The notes: a model not told the origin generated them from the letters alone. A stretch of DNA of 64,000 bases from Sporosarcina ureae (GCF_002082015.1 NZ_CP015109.1:768134-832133), one strand, 5' to 3'. Shown: positions 35,752-44,706, numbered from the stretch's first letter. Numbers and translations are program-made.

Positions 35752-36612
35752 ATGTATGAATTCCCTAACGTTAGACTACCTATAGGAGATTATGTGGAAA
35801 AGTTTATTGATTTTCTTGCAATGAACTTTGGCTGGCTTTTTGATTTCATCTTCACTATTGCTTCCACAACAATCCGCACGATTGAAACAGCTTTGCTCGC
35901 TACGCCTTGGTGGGCGATCATGATTGTCGTTTTCCTACTTGGTTGGTATTTAAACTCCATTTTAAATGGTGTCATGTTTGCCACCTTTATCTTTTTGATT
36001 GGTACTTTCAATTTATGGGAGGATACGATGACAACAGTTGCTATTATCGTAATTTCTGTTGTACTGTCCCTAGCAATTGGAATTCCAGTCGGTATTTTGA
36101 TGGCATTTAGCAAAACATTTTCTGTCATCATGCGTCCTCTATTGGATGCTATGCAGACGATGCCTACATTCGTCTACTTAATACCTGTAATCTTCTTCTT
36201 TCCTCTGGGGAACGTTCCCGCAATTATTGCAACCATCATTTACGCGTTACCTCCAGTTATTCGATTAACAGAACTCGGTATTCGAAACGTCGATTCTGAA
36301 GTGATTGAGTCAGCTGAATCATTTGGATCTTCTAGAAATCAAATGCTAGTGAAAGTACAATTACCTCAAGCATTGCCTACTATGATGGCGGGAATCAACC
36401 AAACTACGATGATGGCTCTTTCCATGGCTGTTGTGGGTTCCATGGTTGGTGCTCACGGTTTGGGTGAACGTGTACTATACTCGATTAACCAGATCAATAT
36501 TTCATTAGGATTCGAAGCTGGGATTAGTATCGTATTCCTAGCCATTATTATTGACCGTTTAACAAATGGAGTGGCGAATCGCCTACAAAGTACAGGGAGG
36601 AGATCAGCATGA
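35752..36612 (+). CDS. Glycine betaine/proline ABC transporter permease (OpuAB/ProW-like)
   Basis: The 286-residue protein has about six to seven membrane segments and the ABC permease coupling loop (VESAESFGSSRNQMLVKVQLPQALP, around residue 180, with a family-typical Glu-Ala/Ser-Gly-like core). QTMPTFVYLIPVIFFFP near 137 is highly typical of the OpuAB/ProW family. The ATG at 35752 gives an N-terminus colinear with B. subtilis OpuAB; an in-frame GTG 42 bases later with AGGAGA before it is an alternative. The stop overlaps the ATPase ATG by four bases. Confidence 0.92.
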   Translation: MYEFPNVRLPIGDYVEKFIDFLAMNFGWLFDFIFTIASTTIRTIETALLATPWWAIMIVVFLLGWYLNSILNGVMFATFIFLIGTFNLWEDTMTTVAIIVISVVLSLAIGIPVGILMAFSKTFSVIMRPLLDAMQTMPTFVYLIPVIFFFPLGNVPAIIATIIYALPPVIRLTELGIRNVDSEVIESAESFGSSRNQMLVKVQLPQALPTMMAGINQTTMMALSMAVVGSMVGAHGLGERVLYSINQINISLGFEAGISIVFLAIIIDRLTNGVANRLQSTGRRSA

Positions 36613-37850
36613 CCGTTAAACTCAAAGTAGAAAATGTCACGAAGATCTTTGGACCTCGCCCAAAGAGAGTCATTCCTATGATTGAAAAAGGAGCTACTAA
36701 ACGGGAGATCCTTGAAAAGACTGGACATACAGTAGGTGTCTATAACGCCAACATGGAAATTATGGAAGGTGAGACTTTCGTAATTATGGGTCTATCCGGA
36801 AGTGGTAAATCAACATTAATTCGTTGCTTCAACTTATTGAACAAGCCTACGTCAGGTGCGATTTATGTAGATGGCGAGAATATTGTCAACTACAATAAAG
36901 AACAGTTGAAGTTTTTCCGTCAGAAGAAAATTGCGATGGTCTTTCAACACTTTGGTTTATTCAGCCATAGAACAGTTATGGAAAATATTGAATACGGTCT
37001 GGAAATTCGCGGTTTATCAAAAAGCGAACGTCGTGATATCGCGCAAAAGCATATTGATACAGTAGGGCTGAAAGGATATGAAAATCAATACCCTGATGAA
37101 TTGTCAGGTGGTATGCGTCAGCGTGTAGGTATTGCACGAGCTTTGACGAATGATCCCGATATTCTGTTAATGGACGAGCCATTCAGTGCGCTTGATCCGT
37201 TGATTCGAAGAGAAATGCAAATGGAACTTCTAGATATCCAGACACGTCTTCAAAAAACTATCATCTTCATCACGCATGATGTCAATGAAGCATTCCGTAT
37301 CGGTGACCGCGTGGCGGTTATGAAAGATGGTCACGTAGAGCAAATCGGTACACCTGAAGAACTATTAGAAACACCTGCAAACGATTATATTATTGACTTT
37401 ACTCGTGAAATCGACCGTTCAAAAGTGTTACAAGCGATGAATATCATGTCAAAACCATTGAGCGTGATGAACGGTAAAGATGGTTTGCATGTTGCGATTA
37501 AAAACATGGAAGAACACGGTATTTCTAGTGTTTTCATTACAAATCGTGAACGACAGTTGCTCGGCTTAGTCACAATTGACTGTGCGATTGAAGGCGTGAA
37601 AAACAAAAAAACATTGGAAGAAGTAATGATAACTGATGTATTGACCGCCACTCCAGAAGAATATGTACAAGACATTATTCCTCGTGTTCTAGATTCTAAA
37701 TACCCACTCGTTGTGATAGATGAAACGAACCGAATTGAAGGTATTATTTTACGAGTTCATGTACTTTCAAGTATTATTAGCAACTCCGCTGACGACGAAG
37801 AAGAGGAAACACTAATTACTCCAGTTGAAACAGTTAAAGTAACTGAATAA
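36609..37850 (+). CDS. Glycine betaine/proline ABC transporter ATP-binding protein (OpuAA/ProV-like)
   Basis: The 413-residue ATPase has Walker A GLSGSGKST near 62, the signature LSGGMRQRVGIARAL near 174, Walker B ILLMDEPFSALD near 194, and the H-loop FITHDVNEA. Two C-terminal CBS domains (about residues 285-400) follow, which in this family sense ionic strength or cyclic di-AMP to gate osmoprotectant uptake. The N-terminal extension with FGPRPKRV is typical of OpuAA/ProV. The ATG overlaps the permease stop, implying translational coupling. A strong terminator shared with cobT closes the operon. Confidence 0.94.
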   Translation: MTVKLKVENVTKIFGPRPKRVIPMIEKGATKREILEKTGHTVGVYNANMEIMEGETFVIMGLSGSGKSTLIRCFNLLNKPTSGAIYVDGENIVNYNKEQLKFFRQKKIAMVFQHFGLFSHRTVMENIEYGLEIRGLSKSERRDIAQKHIDTVGLKGYENQYPDELSGGMRQRVGIARALTNDPDILLMDEPFSALDPLIRREMQMELLDIQTRLQKTIIFITHDVNEAFRIGDRVAVMKDGHVEQIGTPEELLETPANDYIIDFTREIDRSKVLQAMNIMSKPLSVMNGKDGLHVAIKNMEEHGISSVFITNRERQLLGLVTIDCAIEGVKNKKTLEEVMITDVLTATPEEYVQDIIPRVLDSKYPLVVIDETNRIEGIILRVHVLSSIISNSADDEEEETLITPVETVKVTE

Positions 37851-37896
37851 CCAAAAGGGAAGAATGGGCATCACTGCTCATTCTTCCCTTTTGGTT
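37851..37896. terminator. Bidirectional terminator transporter / cobT
   Basis: A nearly perfect 20-bp hairpin (CCAAAAGGGAAGAATG and its complement) lies between convergent stops. Confidence 0.9.
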
Positions 37897-38932
37897 AATT
37901 TTTCCCGGAAACACCGGCACTTTCAAAGGTTGCCATTTCATTGATCATCAATATAGCCGATTGAATGATACTAAATGCAACTGCCGCACCCGTACCTTCC
38001 CCTAGTCGCATGGACAAAGACAGAATAGGTTCTTTTCCTAAATATTGAAATGCCTTTTGATGTCCGGGTTCCATGGATTGATGACCAAGTAACATATATC
38101 CTGTTGCGCCTTGGCTTATAGTTTCCGCCACACAGGCTGCTGCAGTCGAGATAAATCCGTCTAAAATGATTGGCACGCGCTTAGAGGCAGCTGCAAGCAT
38201 GGCCCCTACCATCGCAGCCAATTCTAGCCCCCCTACCTTACGTAATACATCATAGCCGTCTGAGGGGGTAGGTTGATGAAGAGCTAGCGCTTCCCGAACC
38301 ACTTTAATTTTATGAAGATGTTGTTCAGAGGATATCCCTGTTCCATAACCAACCAGCTCTGCTGGATCTAGACCTGTTATGGCCGCCACTACGGCACTGC
38401 TTGTCGTAGTATTACCAATACCAACTTCCCCTACAACTAAGAAATCTACACCTTTTCCAAATAGCGTCATCGCTTCTTCATAACCAATCTCCAGCGCTCG
38501 TTCTACTTCTTCTTGAGTCATCGCCTCGGTACGTAAAAAGTTCTCCGACCCCTGTCGAATCTTCCGGTCTTTCACAGGTGCTGAAAATGGCTCTCCCATC
38601 ACCCCCACATCAACCAATGAAAATTCTGCTTGTTGCTGTCTGCTGAAGACATTGATGGCCGCTCCGCCTACCGCCATATTCTGTACCATCTGACGTGTGA
38701 CGAGTTGAGGAAAAGCTGAAATTCCCTCTTCTACAACTCCGTGATCTGCTGCAAATACTAATACACCTAATTGATGTATGCTAGGCTTCTTCTTGCCTTG
38801 AATCTCAGCCAATGTGACCACGATTTCTTCCAACTTCCCTAAACTTCCGATAGGCTTCGTCAATGTATCTACATACGCCTTTGCTTCCGCACCTGCTGAG
38901 ACGTCCAATGCAGGGATAGTATACTGTTTCAA
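37895..38932 (-). CDS. cobT: Nicotinate-nucleotide-dimethylbenzimidazole phosphoribosyltransferase
   Basis: CobT activates dimethylbenzimidazole as alpha-ribazole phosphate for the lower ligand of cobalamin. The 345-residue protein has LTKPIGSLGKLE near 24, VFAADHGVVEEG near 61, VGEVGIGNTTTSSAV near 167, and RLGEGTGAAVAF near 310 with the catalytic Glu. The start is TTG at 38932, six bases after AAGGT. No other cobalamin genes are here, so an incomplete-corrinoid salvage role is plausible. It goes with the B12-riboswitch control of metE 13 kb away. Confidence 0.95.
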   Translation of the reverse strand: MKQYTIPALDVSAGAEAKAYVDTLTKPIGSLGKLEEIVVTLAEIQGKKKPSIHQLGVLVFAADHGVVEEGISAFPQLVTRQMVQNMAVGGAAINVFSRQQQAEFSLVDVGVMGEPFSAPVKDRKIRQGSENFLRTEAMTQEEVERALEIGYEEAMTLFGKGVDFLVVGEVGIGNTTTSSAVVAAITGLDPAELVGYGTGISSEQHLHKIKVVREALALHQPTPSDGYDVLRKVGGLELAAMVGAMLAAASKRVPIILDGFISTAAACVAETISQGATGYMLLGHQSMEPGHQKAFQYLGKEPILSLSMRLGEGTGAAVAFSIIQSAILMINEMATFESAGVSGKN

Positions 38933-39120
38933 ATGATGACCTTCTTTCTTAATATGTACAACTATTTATCTAGCTTCGCTTTTAAGTATATCAGTAGACC
39001 CTAATGAGTATCCAATTAAATATCTAGTATGCAAAGAATGTCGTTTGAAGGTATACTAGGAAGAGCGAACATGTCATACATTACGCCAGTTACATTACTA
39101 TCAGAAAAGGGGCGATCCAT

Positions 39121-39621
39121 ATGATTAGTGAAAAATTAGCACAAGCATTGAACGAACAAATGAATAATGAATTCGCCGCAGCACAAACTTACTTATCCAT
39201 GGCATCTTACTGTGAATATCGCAATTACAGCGGATTTGCGCATTTCTTTCTACAGCAAGTTGAAGAAGAGCGTCAACACGCAATGAAAATCTATTCTTAT
39301 TTGAACGATCGCGGGATCCGTGCAATTATTACAGAAACACCTGCACCAACTACTTCATTCGATAACTTGGTCCACACGTTTGAAGTGGCATTGCTACAAG
39401 AAAAAGAAGTAACAAAATCTTTTTACCAAATTATGGATATGGCATGGGAAGAAAAAGAACATGCAACGATTTCATTTCTAAACTGGTTCCTTGACGAGCA
39501 AGTAGAAGAAGAAGCAACGTTTGATCGACATATCGAGTATTTGAAGCGAATCCGTGAAGATAAGAACGCATTGTTCATCTACGAGAAAGAACTTTCCACG
39601 CGTTCATTTGAAGCCGAATAA
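39121..39621 (+). CDS. Non-heme ferritin
   Basis: The 166-residue four-helix protein stores iron after oxidising it at a di-iron ferroxidase centre. Ligands are visible: Glu17 in EQMNNEFAAAQTYLS, Glu50 and His53 in EEERQHAMKIY, and the WEEKEHATISFLNWFLDEQVEEE segment. It belongs to the FtnA family. AAAGGGG precedes the ATG. No clear Fur or PerR box was seen upstream. It is monocistronic. Confidence 0.93.
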   Translation: MISEKLAQALNEQMNNEFAAAQTYLSMASYCEYRNYSGFAHFFLQQVEEERQHAMKIYSYLNDRGIRAIITETPAPTTSFDNLVHTFEVALLQEKEVTKSFYQIMDMAWEEKEHATISFLNWFLDEQVEEEATFDRHIEYLKRIREDKNALFIYEKELSTRSFEAE

Positions 39622-39628
39622 AACAACA

Positions 39629-39667
39629 GGCAAGCTAGTGGTTCATAGACCTCTTGCTTGCCTTTTC
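39629..39667. terminator. Hairpin between ferritin and CWC genes
   Basis: GGCAAGC and GCTTGCC arms, with further pairing inside and a TTTT tail, lie between convergent genes. Confidence 0.65.
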
Positions 39668-39847
39668 TATTCTAGCGATACGGTTTAAACATGCTTCACA
39701 TATACATTGCTTATGCAGTTGTTCTTCTGGTATTTGGCGAAACACTTCTTCTGTAAAAATTTTCTTTGTACACCAGCAATGTTCGTCACTCTCCACTGAA
39801 CTCCCACACAGATTATTCCCCTGGCAAATCGGACATTCGTTTTTCAT
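39635..39847 (-). CDS. Cysteine-rich CWC family protein (70 aa)
   Basis: A 70-residue protein with eight cysteines: CPICQGNNLCG at the N-terminus, CWC at residues 24-26, and CICEAC near residues 48-53. This matches the cysteine-rich CWC family, probably metal-binding, with no known role. AAAGGAGAATAC precedes the ATG, and this ribosome site overlaps the stop of the upstream 49-codon gene. It is the last gene of a three-gene unit with that small gene and a GTPase. Confidence 0.8.
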   Translation of the reverse strand: MKNECPICQGNNLCGSSVESDEHCWCTKKIFTEEVFRQIPEEQLHKQCICEACLNRIARIEKASKRSMNH

Positions 39848-39859
39848 GTATTCTCCTTT

Positions 39860-40009
39860 CTACAACCGATGCTTGTCCAGCTCCGCCGTATTTTTCTTCT
39901 CTAACTCTTCTACACGTTCTTCTAATTCCTTATTTCGTTTCATACTTTCCATCGAATACAAACCCGCTAGTAAAGCGACCACAAATGTTGCGTAGTTAAA
40001 CCACTCCAT
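39860..40009 (-). CDS. Small membrane-anchored coiled-coil protein (49 aa)
   Basis: A 49-codon gene fills the gap between the GTPase and CWC genes. It starts at an ATG preceded by AAAAGGGGCGG. The product has one hydrophobic N-terminal segment (about residues 5-19) followed by a charged heptad-like helix (KRNKELEERVEELEKKN). The profile is that of a membrane anchor plus short coiled coil. I do not recognise it. Its 16-base gap to the GTPase and overlap with the next ribosome site support co-expression with the GTPase, which itself has hydrophobic C-terminal segments. Confidence 0.7.
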   Translation of the reverse strand: MEWFNYATFVVALLAGLYSMESMKRNKELEERVEELEKKNTAELDKHRL

Positions 40010-40025
40010 ACATTCCGCCCCTTTT

Positions 40026-41024
40026 TTACTTTTGTTTTTTCAAAAACATTTCATACACTTTTTTCAATGTCTCAGGTGTGAGTTCCATATTATGTTCATA
40101 CATATATTTTACTGCATATCCTAGCGCAACTGTCATAGACCCGGCAACACTTGCGGCAACGACCATTCCTGCACCCGGAATCACTTTAACGATTTGACGA
40201 AAAGCTGTTTTTCCGATATTCCCTACGATCGTTGCAATGATCAGCTCCTTGGCATGGTCTTTTGTAATCGGTTTTCCATATAATGTAGATAACTTCAACA
40301 TGAGGCCCACTTGCAATGTTGTCAACGGTATAAAGTCAGCACCCGGAATGGGAACTGCTCCAATCGTAGCGGCTGATGCACCTGCTGCAAGAATCCATCG
40401 TTTGGCAATGGATGATTTATCGGCCATATTTGCTGCGAGTAAAAGATCTTTATTGGCGTCTTTTAATTGCTGAAGAATCTCTTTTTGCAGGAATTCCATT
40501 TGCTCTCCTGTCTTTGAAGAGATGGGAATAACCGGATAAGCAAACCCAGTATGCTCCAAAACATAGTTCACTAAACTCGGGACATCATCGGCTGCATCTA
40601 TTTTATTGAGTACGAGAATAATCTTCTTATTGAGTGTAGCAATCTTATTCAATGACTTTAGTTCTGTATCTGACAATACCGTACCCGCTGCATTGAGGAA
40701 GAATAAAATCACATCTGCTTGATTATAAAACTTCAGCGTCTCATTTGAATGTTCCTGATGAATATCATCAAGACCCGGCGTGTCGACAAACAATATGTTG
40801 TCTGTGTAATAAAACTTTTTAACTTCTTTCGTTTCCCCAGGTTGCGCTCCCACTTCTGCTACATCTTTTTGCATAAGACGATTCAGTGTAGATGACTTCC
40901 CTGCATTGACGTCCCCGACCATCGCAATCAGAATTTCTTTTTGTAATTGTTCGTTGATTAGATCAGATTCTTGTTTAAACACTTCATCAAATGATTCATC
41001 TGACATGAAATTCGGTGTTTTCAT
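40026..41024 (-). CDS. Era/dynamin-like GTPase with C-terminal DUF697 domain
   Basis: The 332-residue protein has a full GTPase core: G1 GDVNAGKSS near 37, G3 DTPGLDD near 81, and G4 NKID near 140. A DUF697 membrane-associated domain follows from about residue 215, with repeated hydrophobic Ala/Gly-rich segments (GASAATIGAVPIPGADFIP). Such GTPases act at membranes, but no specific role is known here. The ATG at 41024 follows GGAGGAAG; a longer in-frame ATG at 41042 overlaps that site. It leads a unit with the 49-codon gene and the CWC gene. Confidence 0.8.
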   Translation of the reverse strand: MKTPNFMSDESFDEVFKQESDLINEQLQKEILIAMVGDVNAGKSSTLNRLMQKDVAEVGAQPGETKEVKKFYYTDNILFVDTPGLDDIHQEHSNETLKFYNQADVILFFLNAAGTVLSDTELKSLNKIATLNKKIILVLNKIDAADDVPSLVNYVLEHTGFAYPVIPISSKTGEQMEFLQKEILQQLKDANKDLLLAANMADKSSIAKRWILAAGASAATIGAVPIPGADFIPLTTLQVGLMLKLSTLYGKPITKDHAKELIIATIVGNIGKTAFRQIVKVIPGAGMVVAASVAGSMTVALGYAVKYMYEHNMELTPETLKKVYEMFLKKQK

Positions 41025-41072
41025 TGTAGCATCTTCCTCCATTAAATTTGATTATTCAGTTTAAAGTATTGT

Positions 41073-41114
41073 AAAAAAGAGCATCAGTCATTCCCTTTCT
41101 TTTGACTGATGCCC
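41073..41114 (-). terminator. Terminator after the DUF420 gene
   Basis: GCATCAGTCA pairs perfectly with TGACTGATGC, followed by a T run on the reverse strand. Confidence 0.85.
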
Positions 41115-41134
41115 TACGCTATTTATCTGGTCAC

Positions 41135-41692
41135 TTAATAATAAGGTGAAATCAATATATACACAAGGACTCCTGTAAAGCTAACATATAACCATATAGG
41201 CATCGTCCAACGAGCAATTTTTCGGTGACGCGGGATTTCCATATTCCATGCTCTTGCGACACTTGTTAGCGCGAGCGGAACGATCGCAGCGGCTAACACG
41301 ATGTGTGAGAACAAGATGAAGTAGTAGAATCCTGCCAAGAAACCACTACCGCCAAACGGCGTGGACTCTGATAAAAAGTGATATGTGACATATGTCACTA
41401 AAAATAAAGCGGTTGTCCCAAACGCTGCATAGATAAAACGTTCATGCAGTTTGACATTTTTCTTCAAAATCGCGACTAATGCACAAACAAGAAAAACAAA
41501 AGTGAAACTGTTAAATATGGCATTCAATAGAGGCAAGATTGTAATATCAAATGCTGTGAAATTCTCTACACCTGGCATGCCTGCCAAGATACCTATCGCA
41601 CCAATGAGAATGACAGAGATGATGATAATCGCCGGACGGTAATTCCGTTTTTTGAAATTTGCAGGCGGTGTTGTTTGATTCGTATAGTTCAT
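41135..41692 (-). CDS. DUF420 membrane protein (YozB/CtaM-like)
   Basis: The 185-residue protein has five hydrophobic segments and the family stretches FNSFTFVFLVCALVAILK, KLHERFIYAAFG, FLVTYVTYHFL and FILFSHIVLAA, with conserved histidines in each half. DUF420 includes B. subtilis YozB and Staphylococcus aureus CtaM, the latter needed for maturation of aa3-type oxidase. A similar role is possible since ctaB is 7 kb away, but no oxidase gene is here. It is preceded by a LysR gene on the same strand (68-base gap). Confidence 0.8.
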   Translation of the reverse strand: MNYTNQTTPPANFKKRNYRPAIIIISVILIGAIGILAGMPGVENFTAFDITILPLLNAIFNSFTFVFLVCALVAILKKNVKLHERFIYAAFGTTALFLVTYVTYHFLSESTPFGGSGFLAGFYYFILFSHIVLAAAIVPLALTSVARAWNMEIPRHRKIARWTMPIWLYVSFTGVLVYILISPYY

Positions 41693-41760
41693 CTAGTAGC
41701 ACTCCTAATCCTATATTCATAACTACCCTATATCGTACCATACGTAACATGTTACGCAGG

Positions 41761-42651
41761 TCATAATTGTGTCGATTTTTGAAATTGCTCTTCCGTTTCT
41801 TCTCTGAATTCATTAATTACTTTTATAAATTTGGCAATGGTCGGTGTCAAATAAGAATCTGCGCGTCGTACAAAAACCGTTTTAATTTGGCTGTACTTGG
41901 GCGGCAGATGATAGCAATAGACTAACCCTTGATCTAATAAATGAGAAACAGTTGATCTTGGAACGAATGTCACACCTAATCCTGCCGCCACACTGCCGAG
42001 AATCGTCTCCAATGTTCCGAACTCCATCATTTTCGTCGGCTTGAATTGCTCATCTTCAAGCCATGACTCTAAGCGAGCTCGATAACCACAGCCCTTTCTA
42101 AAACAAAGGATCGGCTCATCTTTAATGTCTTCAATCGATTGGAACGGTTTACTCGAAAGTAACACGAGCTCTTCTTCAAGCACATCATGTACGGCTAGAT
42201 CGGGATGCGTCGTACCTCCTGATATAAACGCTCCATCAAGTTGATGATTTAGAACCTTAAATTGCAATCCTTCCGTTACACCCGTCAATAGTGAAATATC
42301 GACTTGTTTATATTTTTTATTATATCTTGACAGAATAATCGGCAATTTGATCACCGTTTCTACCGAACCTAGTTCCAGCTTTCCTGAAGGTTCTTTGTCA
42401 TTCTGCACCACTTTCCTCATTTCATTTGTTAGCGATAAAATCTTCTCGCTGTAAATAAGAAGGCGTTTCCCTTCAGGCGTTAAGATCATTCCTCGGTTAT
42501 GACGATTAAATAAAGGCGTTTTTAATTCCGCTTCGAGCTTTTGTATTCGAGACGTAATATTGGACTGTACATAGCGTAATTCTTTAGCTGCCGCTGTGAT
42601 GGTTCCTTTTTCTGCGACAACCTGGAATATCTCCAAGTCTTTAAATTCCAT
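41761..42651 (-). CDS. LysR-family transcriptional regulator
   Basis: The 296-residue protein has an N-terminal winged helix (DLEIFQVVAEKGTITAAAKELRYVQSNITSRIQKLE pattern over residues 5-40) and a C-terminal substrate-binding fold (about 88-285). GGAGGATATAC precedes the ATG. It is divergent from an EamA-type exporter gene 133 bases away, the usual layout for a LysR regulator controlling its neighbour. The inducer is unknown. Confidence 0.9.
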   Translation of the reverse strand: MEFKDLEIFQVVAEKGTITAAAKELRYVQSNITSRIQKLEAELKTPLFNRHNRGMILTPEGKRLLIYSEKILSLTNEMRKVVQNDKEPSGKLELGSVETVIKLPIILSRYNKKYKQVDISLLTGVTEGLQFKVLNHQLDGAFISGGTTHPDLAVHDVLEEELVLLSSKPFQSIEDIKDEPILCFRKGCGYRARLESWLEDEQFKPTKMMEFGTLETILGSVAAGLGVTFVPRSTVSHLLDQGLVYCYHLPPKYSQIKTVFVRRADSYLTPTIAKFIKVINEFREETEEQFQKSTQL

Positions 42652-42784
42652 GTATATCCTCCTAGTAATATTCCCTTATCTATATGGTATCACTAAAATC
42701 GATAGTAGTCATCATTATTATTCGTTTTACGTGATTTCCAATATAGTGTTTAATAGGAGTAGTACTTCAAGGAGGTTGGGGCTG

Positions 42785-43756
42785 TTGAAAAACAAAATTA
42801 TTTGGGGAGCGTTTCTGTGCTTTATAGCCAGTGTGTCATGGGGTGCAATGTTCCCAGTTGCCAATAGCGCGTTCAAAAATATTGATCCTTTTTATTTCAC
42901 ATTAATCCGTTATGTATCGGTAACACTTCTACTCGTCATCATACTATGGTTTAAAGAAGGAACACAGGCGTTTCGATTTGAAAAAAGAGGTTTATCTCTT
43001 TGGTTCTTCGGGACGATGGCATTCGTTGTCTATAATCTTTTTATTTTCTGGGGTCAAGATTTAATGGGACAACCCGGAACGATGGTAGCGTCCATTTCAG
43101 AGGCCATGATGCCGATGATTTCTATTGTTATTGTCTGGATGATTAGTAGACATAAACCACACGGCTTCACGCTCACTTGTGTATTTACGGCATTTGTCGG
43201 TGTGATGCTTGTGATCACAAAAGGTGACTTACGCACTTTTTTGACAGCAACCGATGATATTGTACCTTCACTTCTCATCTTCATTGCAGTAATCGGCTGG
43301 GTGATTTATACAATGGGCGGCAATCGCTTTAGTGAATGGTCTGCATTACGTTATTCTACATTGAGCTGTCTACTTGGTACATTCACTGCTTGTATAGTGG
43401 TATTTTTCGTAACATTGACAGGCTATATTTCGGTTCCAACTGTGGAAACTTTGCAAGTCGTAACACCACATATGTTGTTTATGATCGCATTCCCGGGCAT
43501 TATTGCGTTAGTAGGTTGGAATGTTGGTGTACGCATCCTATCTCCATTGAACGGTTTACTATTTATTAATTTCGTGCCAGTGACTACACTAGTCATTTCA
43601 TATATACAAGGGTATCAGTTAACCATTTTCGATTACATTGGTACAGTATTTATTATTGCAGCGCTATTAGGTAATAATATATTCCTTCGTATACAACAGA
43701 AGCGCAACGACGAAGTACATCAATATAAAGAACATAATGCGCAACCTAGTGTATAA
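42785..43756 (+). CDS. EamA/DMT-family transporter
   Basis: The 323-residue protein has ten hydrophobic segments in two EamA repeats (residues about 5-140 and 155-305), beginning with the typical FLCFIASVSWGAMFPVANSAF. Members of this drug/metabolite superfamily export amino acids, nucleosides or drugs; the substrate is not evident. The start is TTG at 42785, nine bases after AAGGAGG; the longer open frame upstream crosses the promoter region and is rejected. The divergent LysR gene probably controls it. Confidence 0.87.
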   Translation: MKNKIIWGAFLCFIASVSWGAMFPVANSAFKNIDPFYFTLIRYVSVTLLLVIILWFKEGTQAFRFEKRGLSLWFFGTMAFVVYNLFIFWGQDLMGQPGTMVASISEAMMPMISIVIVWMISRHKPHGFTLTCVFTAFVGVMLVITKGDLRTFLTATDDIVPSLLIFIAVIGWVIYTMGGNRFSEWSALRYSTLSCLLGTFTACIVVFFVTLTGYISVPTVETLQVVTPHMLFMIAFPGIIALVGWNVGVRILSPLNGLLFINFVPVTTLVISYIQGYQLTIFDYIGTVFIIAALLGNNIFLRIQQKRNDEVHQYKEHNAQPSV

Positions 43757-43790
43757 TGAACCTGAAAAATCTACTATTTTAAATGAACTA

Positions 43791-43837
43791 AAAAACACAG
43801 CCACATTCCAAGAATTTCGAATGTGGCTGTATTTTTA
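43791..43837 (+). terminator. Terminator after the EamA gene
   Basis: ACAGCCACATTC pairs perfectly with GAATGTGGCTGT, followed by ATTTTT. Confidence 0.9.
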
Positions 43838-43952
43838 ATCCGTTTTTCCATTTACTTACAGATGAACATGGAAAAATCGAGTCAATTGCTTAATCTTGGT
43901 CAAGCTTTTATACTATTAGCACATTAAATAAAACGAACAGGAGTGATTGTCG

Positions 43953-44405
43953 ATGAAGAAATGGTGGCTTTTACCCGCCCTCGCTGTTTTTTTGGCTGCG
44001 TGTGGTAGCAATCAGGAAGCAAAACCTGTAGAAGATGAGGACATTTCGGTTGATGAAATCGAACCTGAGGAAGAACCGGCAGAACCTGAAGTGACTGAAC
44101 CTACTGACACGGAAGAAACATCAGAAGAGGCACCTGAAGAAATGCCTGGTGAAGAACCGAATGCTCCATACGAACCTTCTAATACTAACTTGTTAGAACA
44201 TGAAGAAGCTGAAATATTGGAAGAACATATACCGATGGACGAGTTAACGGCTCAAGTAGAAGTGGATAATCAAAACAAACGAATCGTTCTGTATGAAAAT
44301 AAAAGCGGACAAGAAGTATACAAAAGTATTTTCATCAAAGACGATAATCATTTAAAAATTATTGATTTGAATGACGATCACGTATTGTATGAAGGTAATT
44401 TGTAA
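43953..44405 (+). CDS. Highly acidic lipoprotein of unknown function
   Basis: The 150-residue product has a lipoprotein signal (basic MKKWW, hydrophobic core, lipobox LAAC with Cys17). An unusual low-complexity stretch of Glu, Pro, Thr and Asp follows, roughly residues 25-75, likely an extended spacer. A small C-terminal domain (about 85-150) contains NKRIVLYENKSGQEVYKSIFIKDD split over two strands. I do not recognise the domain. The ATG at 43953 follows GGAGTGA by six bases. The stop lies only three bases from the edge of the repeat element. Confidence 0.7.
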   Translation: MKKWWLLPALAVFLAACGSNQEAKPVEDEDISVDEIEPEEEPAEPEVTEPTDTEETSEEAPEEMPGEEPNAPYEPSNTNLLEHEEAEILEEHIPMDELTAQVEVDNQNKRIVLYENKSGQEVYKSIFIKDDNHLKIIDLNDDHVLYEGNL

Positions 44406-44408
44406 AAT

Positions 44409-44706
44409 AAAGAGGTTGGGACAGAACAGAAAAAACGTAAGGGGAATGTCCTTTACGTTTTTTTCTGTTCTTATCAGTAAAAATTTTTTTAGAATAACAG
44501 AGTGTACCGGAACGGAGAAAGGCCGACTCCTGAGGGATCAGCGTGCGTCTTGAGACCCTGGACAGGTGCCTTAATTTCTGCAAAGTACACAGAAATACGG
44601 CCAAGCGAACCCTACGTTGTTCGCTTGGCTCAAGCCACGCCCCTCGGAAAGCGTGCCTTTCGGAGTGCAGGGAAACGGGGTGAGATAGTTATATCCCAAC
44701 CTCTTT
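44409..44706 (+). repeat. Structured dispersed repeat, copy 2
   Basis: Inverted copy of 1975-2269. Its ends form an extended perfect inverted repeat (TAAAATAAAGAGGTTGGGA at 44403-44421, its complement at 44694-44712). Near the left end is a long hairpin (GAACAGAAAAAACGTAAGG with CCTTTACG and a CTGTTC arm). The element fills the entire gap between two convergent genes and its right edge overlaps the TAA of the SLH-NlpC gene. It probably acts as a terminator for both. Frames open through it in both copies are a by-product of the repeat. Confidence 0.88.
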
